Position numbers and translations under genes: made by a program
Notes under the pieces: generated by a model
Seen by the model: the letters and a program-made list of their open reading frames with translations, nothing else
The model's database searches: none
What the model was told of the DNA's origin: nothing
Assembly: GCA_017979445.1 (NCBI GenBank)
Contig: CM030709.1
Location: forward strand, 1,178,001 to 1,242,000
Length of the DNA stretch: 64,000 nt
Direction: 5' to 3'
From: Akebia trifoliata
Taxonomy: Eukaryota > Streptophyta > Magnoliopsida > Ranunculales > Lardizabalaceae
Shown: piece after piece, positions 23,692 to 35,314 of the stretch
How positions within the stretch are numbered: the first letter of the stretch is position 1
Layout: every line of letters starts with the position of its first letter

Positions 23692-24418
23692 GGTGTGTTT
23701 GATTGCATGGAAAGTCACTTTCCATGCAATTTGAAATCTATGAAAAATTAGTTGTGGAAAATAGGTAGGGTTGGAAAATCAAATTCCATTGTTTGATTTC
23801 ACATGGATAAAATCATGGAAAAATATGAGAAAAAAGAAGAAGAGGAGAAGGAGGAAGAAGATGATAAGAGGGGGAGAGGAAGAAGAAGATGACGAGGAAG
23901 AGGGAGGGGGGAGGATGTGGCGAAAACGGTGGCGGCCACGACGGCAGTGAAGGTGGTGACCACGACGGCAAAGGTGGCGGCCACGACAGCGATGACGACA
24001 ACGACGGTGACGATAGCGACGGAGGTAAGTGAGGAAGATGGGGGAGAACGTGGTGGTAGTGGTGGTGGATGAGGTGAGGGATGGAGAAGAAGGAGAAGAA
24101 AAAAAAAAAGAAAAGAGATAGAAGATAGTCGGAGACAGAGCCGATGGCGACGGCGATGGTGACGACGACGACGACGAGATTAGTGTAATGGTGATAGTGG
24201 TGGTAGTGGTAGTGGTGGTAATGGTGATAGGGAAGAATTGATGATGAAAAATATGGGTGGATTTTATTTTCCCACCCATAAGGGTGGGAAAGTGAAATCC
24301 ATGATTTAGTGGACTTTTTGAATGGGATGGAAAATGAATTCCATTTCCATGTACAATCAAACACTTGAAAAATGTCATTTTCCATGAAAATTGATTTTCC
24401 ACCCTAAGTGTAAATGCC
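23692..24418. mobile_element. Foldback element with trinucleotide-rich interior, copy 1
   Basis: The left end (AGGGTGTGTTTGATTGCATG, then GGAAAGTCACTTTCCATGC) is matched inverted at the right end (CATTTCCATGTACAATCAAA, CATTTTCCATG, TTTTCCACCCTAAG). The roughly 400-base interior is low-complexity GAA/GAAGAG followed by GGTGGC/GACGAC/GGTAGT repeats. A related element lies at 54.03-54.63 kb. Long minus-strand frames here (up to 214 codons) are just the repeats translated. Confidence 0.75.
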
Positions 24419-24564
24419 TCCATTTTGTACGTAGAGATTTCATTAAAAATAAAGAATTATAAAAGCACGATGCAGCACTGTCATTTTCCGAAGTTTGTGT
24501 GGGTTTAAGGACTCGCACGTGCGATCTTGCAACCATTTTGGAAGCGATATTTACGAGTTCGGCT

Positions 24565-24775
24565 CCACTAAGGTGCTGATTGATTCAACTTCTTAAATCT
24601 GCTGTCAGAATCTGCTGTCTAAATCTGCTGTCAGAAGCTGAAACATTGAAAAGCCTGTTTGATAGAGCTTTGTAAAAGTGCTGTGCTGTTGACCAGAATC
24701 TGGTAATTACTGTTTGATACAGCTTCAAGAATCTGCTGTATTAGGGTAAAATGACCAGAATGCCCTTAAGGTTGA
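24565..24775. repeat. CTGCTGT-rich repeat, possible transposon end
   Basis: GTGCTGATTGATTCAACTTC is followed by at least four ATCTGCTGT units and two CTGTTTGAT phrases. GATTGATTCAAC-type ends are common in non-autonomous hAT-like elements. A loosely similar inverted end (GGGGGCGATTGATTGCG on the minus strand) lies at about 27120; whether the two belong together is open. Confidence 0.4.
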
Positions 24776-25234
24776 TAGTACACCCAGAATGCATAAAAAA
24801 TTATCAGAATACCTTTATAAATATATAATTACATTAAATTTATATAAAAATAATAAATTCATATTAAAAATTTATAGAAATAATTTTTTTAATTTTAAAA
24901 AGTTTATAATTCTATAGAAATTTCGACAGCATCTCCTCTTCAAAATGGACATATGAAATTTTCCTGATAAACAAAATACATGTATAATACGCAATGTTGA
25001 TAATATACCCATAATGCATAAAAATTATCAGAATATCCTTATAAATATATAATTACATTAAAGCTCCATTAGAATTTCGATTTTATTTTTTCCTATTCGA
25101 ATTTGAAGTCCAACGAATGTTACAAACTACATCAAAATTTTGGGTATTCAATTAGATTATCAAACCAGTAAATTTGTGTTGTCCCTAAGAGGCACCATTT
25201 ATGGGTTACTATTTGAATACCCTTCTATGTAACA

Positions 25235-25640
25235 TTCCCCACATCCTCCAATTCCTCTCAAAATTGAACTCTCTCCCCACTTTTAGTAGGACCGTAAATA
25301 CCTGAAAAAACCCACTGAAAATCCTTATTAACACAGTTACACAAAATAGAAATAGAAAAAGGCCCAACCATGTTTATTGACACTTTAATGAAATTCTTAT
25401 TCCACGTCATGATTAAGCCACCTGCTGATCCTAAAATTGGAAGAAAATCACAGCCAATGTCCCCCCTCCAAAGCTCATTAATCATCTTATCGTCACACTC
25501 CACTAACTTTGATTCTTGGAGGGTGAGTATAAAAGGGTTTTTCGAGTATAATGTACTCTTTAACAGAGTTAATAAGTTTGATGAACAATCTTCTCCCAAA
25601 TTCTTTCTAAATGCAAATCCCATAACGCCTTCGATTGTGA
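25235..25640 (-). mobile_element. L1-type LINE endonuclease fragment
   Basis: The minus-strand frame reads LQESKLVECDD, GSAGGLIMTWNK and QWVFSGIYGPT, then after a stop EELEDVGN. These are the exonuclease-endonuclease-phosphatase motifs of plant L1 retrotransposons (LQETK, GSSGGILLLWN, ..GIYGP). Only this middle part of the endonuclease remains. Confidence 0.8.
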
Positions 25641-25835
25641 ATCAACACCATGGAGGAAGCCCAAGTTTGACTCACAAAGACACCCCACACTACAACCCAA
25701 ATTACCAACCAACTTATATAGACCCACATCCACAACTCCCTACATCTGATCCTTATAGAGGTTAATCTGCAAGTCCAATTCCATCTCAAAACAATGTAGA
25801 AAGCATCTAAATAGAAAATATATATATTGGGGGTG

Positions 25836-26213
25836 GTTCAAGGGACATATGTAAAAACAATGGTTTTTCAAAATATGGGTTAGAGGTTTTGGATTGAGCT
25901 GATTTTTTGCGAGGATGGTCACTGTGATGAGAAAATCATCCTCACAAAAAATCAACTCAATCTGAAACTTCTAAATCCATCAAAAGTGATTTACAAATTA
26001 TTTGCAAAACTTGACACACAAAAAATCAACGGTCTACATTCTAAATCACTTTTAATGGGGTTAGAAGTTTCAGATTTGACTGATTTTTTTTTTTGGATGA
26101 TCTTCCCATCATGGAGATCATCCTCACAAAATTAGCTTAATCCGAAACTTCTAACCCACATTTTGAAATTTATTAATGTTACATTGTTTTTACATATGTC
26201 CCTTGATCCGTTC

Positions 26214-26215
<2 letters not shown>
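25836..26215. repeat. Compound hairpin element B2/B3
   Basis: Outer inverted repeats GGTTCAAGGGACATATGTAA / TTACATATGTCCCTTGATCC flank two successive hairpins (about 25880-25972 and 26045-26155). Each has the core GAGGATGATCTC-like / GAGATCATCCTCAC. The middle holds TCAAAAGTGATTTACAAATT, also seen beside B1 (AATTTGTAAACCACTTTTGA at about 7034). Confidence 0.85.
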
Positions 26216-26248
<33 letters not shown>

Positions 26249-26451
26249 CTAAAATCCAAAAAAATTCAAACACCTTTTGTGCAAATGGAATTTTTTTCAA
26301 ACAGATCAAATGTTAACGCTTCGATTAATTGTTTAAGCTCAATGGGTTTGATTTCCTATAACTGTACAGATATTATAAGATCTCCACAATATAGTGTATC
26401 AATCAATATTCCTAATCTAAACCCTAGAAGTCTAAGCATATTAAGCTAATA

Positions 26452-26454
<3 letters not shown>

Positions 26455-26482
<28 letters not shown>
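26455..26482. repeat. (GA)n microsatellite
   Basis: AGAGAGAG run of about 28 bases. Confidence 0.95.
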
Positions 26483-26485
<3 letters not shown>

Positions 26486-26929
26486 CCAGTTTTTTGTTGG
26501 AGAATGGTAGGAAACTGCATCTTAACACAAGTGCAGGTGCAGATTACTAACAACACCATTGTCAAAAACGAATGGAAATTGAAGAGAGCCGACTGAAAAA
26601 TCCAACAAACCCTAAATAAGATTCACATAATTTCATCTCAAATCTCACCAGTTGTGATAGAAAGAAAAAACAAAATATGATTAAAAAATTAAACGATTTT
26701 CTTACCATTTTTAATTCTTAAACTAAAAGAAAAAATTACTTTGTCGATCGGATCTATCGTAGAGAGTTCAGGATTAGGGGTTTTTTTTCTCTCCCACTCG
26801 AAGAACAGATGAAGAGAATGACGAAGAGAAGAAGAGCTGCTGTGTGCGGTTCTCTGTCGACAGAAAAGAAGAGAAATGAGGTTAAAAAACGATGGGCAAA
26901 ATAGTCTTTTCAAATGAGCCGTTTTCGAT

Positions 26930-27122
26930 AATTCGCGTCTCCCGCAAACGCAATTTAGAAAAGCTTTAAAATACCGCTTCACCCATTTGCGTTTCTAAAC
27001 GCAATTTCATAACTCAATTTCAAATCGCTGAGTTGGATTGTGTTTGATTCAACTTCAAAACGCCGCGTTTTGACGCAAACGTCGGTAAAATTGCGTTTTG
27101 AAACGCAATCAATCGCCCCCTA
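26930..27122. repeat. Short-palindrome repeat with GCGTTT/AAACGC words
   Basis: TTTGCGTTTCTAAACGCAAT and TTGCGTTTTGAAACGCAAT are both self-complementary. GTGTTTGATTCAACTTC lies between them. Probably part of a non-autonomous DNA element ending near GATCGATTGATTGC-like sequence at about 27105-27120. Confidence 0.45.
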
Positions 27123-27431
27123 ACTAACCACAGATTTACTAGGAATACAATACAACTCCCGGTTTGGTGTACACAAAGAGCTAGGTTACAATACTACTCC
27201 CCGTTTTCCTTTACGCACCACGTGGTGGCACACTTCTTTTTAGGCCCACTGATTGGCTCATCTATCAGACTGATTTCCCGATATTCAGATGTGTAGGTAG
27301 ATTAGGTCTATCTGCTACAGAATCATTTTATTACTGTAGCTCGCAAAACACCATATCTTCCCTTGCTTCCTCATTTCAAGAGGAGAAGAAGCGCTCTCTC
27401 TGTCTTCCTCTCGCGCTAGCGAAGCACGGCC

Positions 27432-28871
27432 ATGGACGATCTTCCCTTACAGAAGATCGCCATCTCTGGCCCCACTATCTCTTCCATAATCCAACGGTTC
27501 TCCTCTTCTCCAGGAGACGTGGACGGTCTCCTTTTCGGCCACGTCACGCAACTCACCTCCTCCGATCTCCCAGATGATGACGTTCTCGAGTCATCCTCAT
27601 CTCTCTCTGACTCTTCCACTCTCATCGCCACCATCACAGGTTACTTCTGCTCTGGCACGATCGCAAGCTTCTATGACTCACTGGGTCGACTCGATATCTC
27701 CTCCCTTCGTCGCTCACTCGGAGACCGAAGTCCTGGTAGTTCTCTCATCGGTTGGTTCATGGGTCGACGCAGAACCTCTCTCAGACCCTCCATGAGAGAA
27801 TTCAACGTCTCCACTTCTCTCTCTAGCAAAACCCTAACCCTAACCCTAAATCCCCAAGACGATCAAACTTCCTCTCTCAATCTCCCTCCTTGTATCTTCA
27901 TCATCTTCTCGACCCCATTATCTGATCAATTAATCCACACTCACGAGTATCGTGCATTTCAATTCCGTCGATCCATCGGTGTATTTGAGCCGAAATCGAT
28001 GGATGTCGTTAACATTGGACCGGCTTTTCGGGGACATTATGGTACATTTTCACCAAATTCCCCATTTCCATGGTTGTCGTGTGGGATTAAGGATTCGTCA
28101 CCGCCGCCCACCGAGATGTTAATCGGTGAGGGTAGTCGTAAGGACAGTTTGACTTCACTTAGAAAAATGTCGAAGGAGCAAATTGGATTGGATTCATGTG
28201 CCGAGGGGTTTGAGATTGGGAGGTTGAGTCGGTTAATAGGTTCTGAAGCAGCTAATTATACTTCAGAATTGGAGGGTTTGTATGGGAAGATGCTTTCGAA
28301 GTTGGAGGGATTGGCTCATCTCGTGGAGAAGAGCTCGGCTAAGGTTCTGGAGCAGGTGAATTCAAATCATAAATTTTTTATTTTTTATTCTTTTACTAGA
28401 GCAACCTGTAATTGAATTTGTTTGGATTGCTTATAATGCTGAATATATGGTTTGTTTATGATTCAAGTATGAAAATTTGACATAAACTGTAACTTATTAA
28501 TCACTCACAAGTTCACATTAAATTAAAATTAGAATTTGGATTATGGATTATCCTAGGATGCCAAAGTTTCTGCCATTTTAGCTAGCCCTTGATTTGCATT
28601 TCTTGATGTATGGCTATGTCTTTGATTTCTATCTGTCATGGTTGTTAGTACAGGATGTTGGCTCTGTTATTTTGGAAGTTTATTTTCCTTTTGTAAAATT
28701 TTTTTCCATTTTTGAAGCTTATTTTCAATCAAAATGTTCAACAGATGCTTTGGCACTTCTTTATGGGCAATTTTTGGATGATGATAAGATTTATTTATTT
28801 ATTTTTTATTCAACTTTTGACAGGAACATCGAAACATGAAGTTAAGGAGCAAAGTTGCAGGATTGGAATAA
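27432..28871 (+). CDS. BRISC complex subunit, Abraxas/FAM175-like
   Basis: Two exons, 27432-28355 and 28824-28871, give 323 residues with a normal stop after VAGLE. The protein matches plant BRISC-complex subunits (FAM175B/Abro1 type, Arabidopsis At3g08780, from memory). These are catalytically inactive MPN-fold scaffolds for the K63-specific deubiquitinase BRCC36. The N-terminal MPN-like region includes DGLLFGHV (about 31-38) and ITGYFCSGTIASFYDSLG (about 69-86); no JAMM zinc motif is seen, as expected for this family. The C-terminus (about 275-323) is a predicted coiled coil, ELEGLYGKMLSKLEGLAHLV then KSSAKVLEQ, continued by exon 2 EHRNMKLRSKVAGLE. A telomere-like (AACCCTA)n run lies within exon 1. 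The start Met is preceded by a pyrimidine-rich leader. The gene looks intact. Confidence 0.88.
27829..27851 (+). repeat. Telomere-like repeat inside a coding exon
   Basis: About three AACCCTA units encode the residues TLTLTLN of the Abraxas-like protein. The PPR gene at 34.8 kb carries the same feature. Confidence 0.9.
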
Positions 28872-31800
28872 TTGTTGGATGTTTAGAGGGATTTTTTTTC
28901 TGGGTTTGGTCAGGTAATAAATAATTCCTCTGATATATTTGTGTCATTAGTTACCTAAGAATAGGCAATACAGTTGTATGATGACGCTTATTATGGTTTG
29001 TGTTTGATCTTGATTTACATTTTTTTCAATATAAAGGTCTATTAAACAAAAAAACCAAAGTAGAGGAAATGCTTGTGAACATGCTGATATATTATTATGA
29101 TATTACATTTGATCTTGATTTGCATTTGCTCCATTTAAAGCTTTATTTAAAAAAAATCTAGGGGTAATGGCACTTGTGGGGGACGTGTTGATCAAGCAAT
29201 TGTATTGCATGAGGTGTTTTTTTTTTACAATTTTTTGTTGTTGTTTCTTTATGCTAATTTCTTATCTTTTGATAATTTTATATATTTTAGTTAATCATTA
29301 TTTTCATTAACAATGGTCCCTTAGGTTTGATGGAAGCTTTAGCCTCTTTTGGAATAAATTTTATTAAATTACATTGGTTTATTTTATTAAGAACAAAGCA
29401 ATTTTTGAATGACATAAGACTTTATATTAACTTTTTAAAGGAACGTAGAAATATAAGTAATGGAGCAAAGGTTCCAGGATTTGTTGGAAAACATGCGCAT
29501 ATAGGGGGGATGGAACATGTTGACTAAGAAATGGCATTGCTTTAGGTGTTTTTATGATTTTTCAATTTTTTTCATTAGAAGGGACTCCCCCCACCCATCG
29601 ACCCACCCACCGACACAAACCAACCAACCTTGATGAGCAAGAAGTCCCTCAAAAAACTATACAAAAGAGAGAGAAATCTATGAACTAAGGGCAAGCTTTG
29701 TCTAAAGGTAAAATACCCAAAGTAAACACTTCTAAGAATCCTTGGAAAATGGAAGACTATCAAAAGAGGAACTGTTGAATCTTGAGGGAAAGTGGCCTTT
29801 GATTAAGAGCACACTATCAATTATCCCAGTTTATATTTTTTTTATTCTTGTTTGTCTATGCCTAGGAGTGTTGAAGTACGTATTGAAAAGATGATTTAAG
29901 ACTTGTGGAATAATATGGATGAAAATAGGATATTCCACCTCATAAAAACGAATTGGATTTGCCTCCCCAAGAAAAATTAAGGGCTTGGGACTACCAAGCG
30001 ACATTGAATTTGGGAAAGGCATTCTAGCAAGAGATGGAAAAGCAGGTGTGAGGTATCGCCCTTATGTTAAAAAGAGATTCTGTCTGTGAAGGTCATTGTA
30101 TGTGACGTGAAGGTGCTGAGGTACTATAGGATGTTCACTTCAGAAAAAAGCTGTTCTACCTAGAGAAGACAGGAAGCCAAAATTTCTCTGGCATTTCCAG
30201 TGCGTTGTGCGGATATTGTAGAATTCCTGAGGCATGTTTGCAATCAGTAGCCCTAAATTTGATTACAGTTGAACTCTTTGTTCGAAACAGAATATAGAGT
30301 TCACAGGGACTACTTTTGATGACTTTGTTTTTAGATAGAACTCTTTATGTAATCATTGATGTCTTAGCTTTCCTGTGTTTTTTTGCTTTTTAAGAAGCTT
30401 CCTCGGCCTCCTTGTACTTTGTTTTCCATCATCAATATATTATACTTATAAATAAAAAATAAAAAATTTGATTACAGTTGAGCTTTGTCAATCACAAATA
30501 GCTGTGATTACTTTGAATACCTTCTCTTTTAGAAGTGATTAAGCTAAAATTACTAATTCAAATATCTTGATTTTGGTCAAGTGATGTGAAGAACCGGATA
30601 CTAGTCAAAACAAAACAAAAAAATTGATAAGAATGGAATATAATCACACACCCCTGCAAGCACTGGTGGATTTATGTGTATGTGTATATATATATATATC
30701 CATTCTTTATGGTTGGTGATGGGCTCAAAACTCCCTTATTGCCGTCATGCCTAGTTGGAGTCAGGTGCCCAATTTTAATTTCCTTCGTTACACATTGTAG
30801 TTATACCCCCATCTTAACATCGTTCACCATCACCACTCTGGACTCTCCAACCATTGGGCCACCTATTGGATCAGAAAAAATCTTACACGTCATACTGCTA
30901 GAGTAGAACTTTCTCCATCTGCTGACCATGTTTCTTCCCTTCTTTTTTTTGGATCATTAAGCCTGTTTTTAAAGAGTTCAATAAATTGGTGCTGGTTTAA
31001 TGGATTGGATTCATGATTGGTGATCTGTGTTGCTTAATCCTACTTATTGTCTGCTATTTTCTCTTCTGGAAACTCAAAACAGGGATGCATCCAAGCACAT
31101 ATTGCAAGTTGACATGCAATCTACCCCCAAAATCTTGGATCTGTGGTTACTGTACCCTGTGGCTGTGAGATGTGGATGGTTCTCTCTTCTTCATATGGTA
31201 TCTACTAGTCTTTTTGTTTTTGTATCTCCTTTGGGTCCTTCCCACCTTTGATGTACTTTTGGGTTTTTATGGGTAAATCAATCTTTTTTTTTTTTTTTTG
31301 ATTAAATGTTGTTGAGGTTCTTTTGTAAAATTTAAACTGAAGTGAAGGGAATGGAAATAGTAACCAAATTTTATTGTAATCACAATTCATGTACATGATC
31401 AACCGGGGCCTCTCCTCCTCCATTAACGAGGATATCTGGCTATTTGCACAGGAACCAAGTGAATAGTGGTTTGCTTCTTTACACACTGCCTGATACAACC
31501 ATACAACTAGTCCATCAAACTGATTAATCACATACTGGGCATGCCACAACTGCCCCTACGATTAGTGAATTTCTTATTTATTTCTAATGAACCATGTCTT
31601 GATCTTATAAACCACTTGAAAGAAATTTAAAACAGTACAATTACTGGATGGATAAATTTGTGTGGCTGGCATGAGTTTTTTGAGTCTATTCTAGTTCCAT
31701 TCTTCCCAAATTTTGGTACATTCAACAACACAGTGCTCGGGCTTGTCCTTGTATTGTAACTGTTAATATTGATGTTGCGGCTCAATTGTGCTGGTCAGTG

Positions 31801-32588
31801 GAACGAGGAAATAACAATTTTGGGGAGTGACTCTATTAGTTTTTTAATTTCTGGTGGACCAGTTTGGAAGGTGGATGAAGTACGAGTTGGGTTGCCCTCA
31901 AGAGTTGGAGCTATAAGGTGGCATCCTTCCTTCAGGGAGGCTACGGGCATGGTTGTTGCTTGAGTTGCCATTTCATTTAATTTAAGACAGAAGAAGCAAA
32001 GTCAACCCTGGTGTTAGTGATTTTTAGAGACTCTTAGACATTGGATGTTGCTATTAATACTAAAGATACACCATCTTTTCCTTTAGTACCATGTCGCACC
32101 ATAATATTGTAGGACCTACGAGATTCTTCAAGTATATTCAGTTTTCTGGCGAAGGCTGAATTCACACATTGATCCTCAAATTATTTAGTATAACTTGTGC
32201 GCAGACATTTTATTTTAATGATAAGTCATCGAACACACATTTGCAATTTTTTTTTTTTTTTTTCAATATTCTTTCAAGGTATTTCAAGTACATAGATACT
32301 GATATAAAAAAAAGTAAAATAGATAAGCAGCTGAAATCCCTGGCACATGGTATCTAAACTATCTAATCAGTAGACAGTGGAGAATTCTTCTCAATGTCTT
32401 AAAAATGTGGCAAACAGTCCTTTTCATAACATTTTCAAACCAGAAGATCATGCCTAGCCCCATGCATTCTACTATCACAAACCATTACCCAATGGTTGGG
32501 TTTTTGAAGTTCGCTTTTGATTTCACTGGTCGAGCTTATTAATCGGTGGTTAGGAATTGTAAGCAGTCATGGTGAATGAGGGCCCTCC
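28872..32588. other. Intergenic, LINE-containing
   Basis: Space between two genes whose 3' ends face each other. Contains the L1 fragment at about 29795-30470, a partial SINE body at 30958-30995 and T-rich runs. A frame at 31769-31960 (ISGGPVWKVDEVRVGLPSRV) looks protein-like, but I could not place it. Confidence 0.5.
29795..30470 (+). mobile_element. L1-type LINE 3' fragment
   Basis: Broken frames read YPSLYFFYSCLSMPRSVEVR with IEKM, then HLIKTNWICLPKKN and GLGTT. This is the C-terminal part of plant L1 reverse transcriptases (SLFRIPKSVA-RIEK ... HLVNW..VC.PK..GGLG). The 3' end is CCTCCTTGTACTTTG, then TTATACTTATAAATAAAAAA, a normal plant L1 tail. It carries stops and is inactive. Confidence 0.8.
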
Positions 32589-34898
32589 TTAATCATCTTC
32601 ACTCTCTGTCTCCAGTTTTTGATCGTCAAACAAATCTTCAGGTGGATCGTATACGATCATATTAGGGAACAGTTCCAAAAAGTCCTCTTTTACCCTTTCC
32701 CTCAATTCAGGGTATGGCAAGAGCCCTTTCAAGATGACTCGATAAGGCAAGGATATGGGAGGGTCAGGGGATCGCCTCATTTCATTGTACAATTCCATAG
32801 CCTCAGAGGGTAATCCACCGTCTAAGAAAGACCTAACAAGGTCACCGTAGGTGTGTTGATCAAATTGAACTTCCTCCCTCTTCAGATCTTCCCATACTCG
32901 TTTTGCCTCCTCCACATTTTTGTTCCTTGCAAGCATCATAAGCATGTCCCTGTAAAAGAACATGTCCGGACGGTACCATATTTCTTTCCGCACCACTTCA
33001 TATATCTGAATTAAAAAAAAAAAAATCTCAGTATATATTGAAAATAAAATCAGCCTTTGGGTTTGTTATACTTTCTTAAAATCTATTCATTATGCCAACC
33101 ACAAATTGTTGGGATGTGGCTTGGATAATCATGAGGACATTTTAGCTTTGATTTGAACCAATGCAAATAATGTCAGAGCTAACCGTTCAACGGGTACTTT
33201 GAGGAAATATCCAAGTTACCTAGGAAAAAAATATATAAAAAAAAAAAAATCCATCTTGACTAAACAATCAGAACGGAGAAAATTTACAGCTAATTTTCTA
33301 CAGTCATTTTACAATTTTTACTAACAAAATAAGGAGAAAGATTGGATGGTTAAAATCCAATCAGGTGTCAAAGGTTGGCTATGCAAAAACTAGTATAAAT
33401 CCCAACATGCCAAAGAAGACCAAATAGAGAGTAATTTGTCTCCCACTTCCAATTGAGCCTTTATTTATTAATTATGGCTCATCACATAAAATTTGCATAA
33501 CCACAAGTCCATAACACTTCCTAAGGGTAACTAGGAAAAATTACCAGTAATAAAATGGCTAAATAAGAAGAAAAAACTCTCTCTCTCTCTCTCTCTAACC
33601 TATTTCAGTTAGGTGGTAGAGTCTCTGTGTGGTAATAACACAGACTTGGGATCAAAACCCCACCTTCACACTTAAACCTATCCAAAAAATGAATATAAAA
33701 AAGGTCCATAAATGAAAGAGAATCACCAACAGACAACTCTAGAATAATTCCTAGTTTAACATAAATAAGCCCTTAATTTTGGGGTCAGGGATTTGGGACA
33801 AGCGTTCAAGTGAGAATTCTGCCTATAAAATTTTGTAAAGATAAGAGAAAAAAATCCCCTCTAAGATACAGTTGCAATTAAGGCCCATCATGGAAGCTTA
33901 GAAAAAAAAAATTGGAAAAGTTTCCCTAGACAGGGCCTAAGGTTGTGAAATTTAATTAAAACAAGGCTGGAGGTAAGAAGTATCCATGATTAGGAAAACC
34001 AGTATTTTGAAAATCTTCACGAGTTGTTCTTCAATGAGCATTGAGTGAAGAAAATCTATGGAGCTTCCTATGAAATGTAAAAAAAATTGTAATGGTTTAG
34101 ACCCAACCTGATGGTCAAAGTTCAAAAATTTGTTGGATAGGTATCCTGACCCTAGTTTGGTTTCTTCAGTTCTAGGGTTGATCTGAAACACTGTTTGATA
34201 CTAATAAAGTTCTTAATTATTACTTCTTTGTAATATTTACAGAATTTCTCATCTCCCCCAAACAAATAATCCAATTCACTAGTCCAGAATTGATTCTATA
34301 ATACCATAATTCATGTTTCAAACCATAAAAATTTAGAAGAACTTCATCTCATTCTAACAGGAAATCAATATCCCCAAACTTCGAAATTCGACCATAATTA
34401 AGAACAGAAAGTCATATTTGCGCTACCAATATCAAATTAACAGAAAGTCAGAAACTGAAGTTGAAAAGAGTCGAAAAAGTGGAAATTGCGAACCTTCATA
34501 CATAGAAAAACTTGATTTTGGCGCTGAAACTCTGCAAGAACAGCAAAGAGGTCAGATTTGAGGAGGCGAGAAACGTAAGTTTGCATGAATCGATTGAAAC
34601 GAATTGGGTCTGATTTTAATCTCTTGAGCTCCTTAACAACGATCAATCCTTCCTTTCCCATCTCTTTCTTCCGTCTCCATATCGATAAGCTTGGACTTGA
34701 AGCTGAACCAGATAAATGGCGGAAAAAAACTCTTAGTTCTTGTTGTTTTCTATGGTCTTCATATTCTGCTCGTCGACCATTGAGAAGAAAATCTAGGGTT
34801 AGGGTTAGGGTTAGGTTTTTTACAGAGGAATGAGTGTAATCTGTAAAGGCACTCGCTTTTCTCTGTAGTGAAGTCGAAGCCAAGCGCAACATCTCCAA
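32589..34898 (-). CDS. THA8-like pentatricopeptide-repeat protein
   Basis: Two exons on the minus strand, 34898-34494 and 33005-32589, joined phase 0 at CMK/IYEVV, give 273 residues. The protein has an organelle-targeting N-terminus, then MGKEGLIVVKELKRLKSDP and FNRFMQTYVSRLLKSDLFAV. A handful of PPR-type helical pairs follow: VFLCMKIYEVVRKEIWYRPD, MLMMLARNKNVEEAKRVWED and TYGDLVRSFLDGGLPSEAME. The end is acidic (ESEDD). It matches the short THYLAKOID ASSEMBLY 8-like PPR family (Arabidopsis At1g62350/At3g46870 type, from memory), which bind organellar RNA and in THA8 aid group II intron splicing. The 1.49-kb intron carries a SINE and a CT microsatellite. Exon 1 includes a telomere-like repeat. 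The gene looks intact. Confidence 0.85.
33603..33710 (+). mobile_element. tRNA-derived SINE in a PPR-gene intron
   Basis: TTAGGTGGTAGAGTCTCTG (A-box-like, about 33609-33627) and TTGGGATCAAAACCCCACC (B-box-like, about 33646-33664), then a short A-rich tail. It directly follows a CT microsatellite at about 33578-33597. Confidence 0.6.
34793..34817 (-). repeat. Telomere-like repeat inside PPR exon 1
   Basis: The plus strand reads TAGGGTT three times and then TAGGTTT. On the coding strand it gives NLTLTLTL within the presumed targeting peptide. Confidence 0.92.
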
Positions 34899-34959
34899 CC
34901 CTAACTGTCAGAGAATGAAAATTGTTTCAGTGACAAAGCTCCAAGGCAGCGGAATTTTT

Positions 34960-35112
34960 AACGCGATCTGTACGCGGTTGACGTGGTAAAGACACAGAAC
35001 CATAGATCTTTTTCTTCGGGATACCCCCAGGAAAAAAAGATCTGCAGTTTTGTTTCCTTTCCACATCAGCCACGTACAAACCGCGTGTGATTTACCGCGT
35101 GCACTCATCATT
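34960..35112. repeat. Hairpin element A5
   Basis: CTGTACGCGGTTGACGTGG on the left pairs with CCACATCAGCCACGTACAAA and CCGCG on the right. The core is CATAGATCTTTTTCTTCGGG, then ATACCCCCAGG. The right half recurs at about 35148-35212 (ACCACGTCATCCGCG to GCGTGCATTCATCAC), and a full relative with similar arms lies at 58.9 kb. Confidence 0.85.
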
Positions 35113-35314
35113 ATCCATTTAGTATCTTAATGAAAAATATCAATGATTCTTTGCCTTTACCACGTCATCCGCGTAACCACCTCGTATCAAAACCGCGTGC
35201 ATTCATCACAACTTTTTTTAATTCCAGCCCCCTCCACCTTAATTTTTGGGTTAACTTGATAATTCAGTGAGTAAGTTTTTTCTTTCTTAATGCCCCCACC
35301 TTGGTCATGTTTTT

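Noticed and set aside
23779..24423. Minus-strand frames of 214 and 190 codons rich in Ser, His and Pro
   Set aside because: They are translations of trinucleotide-rich repeat DNA inside a foldback element; both frames are equally biased and match no domain.
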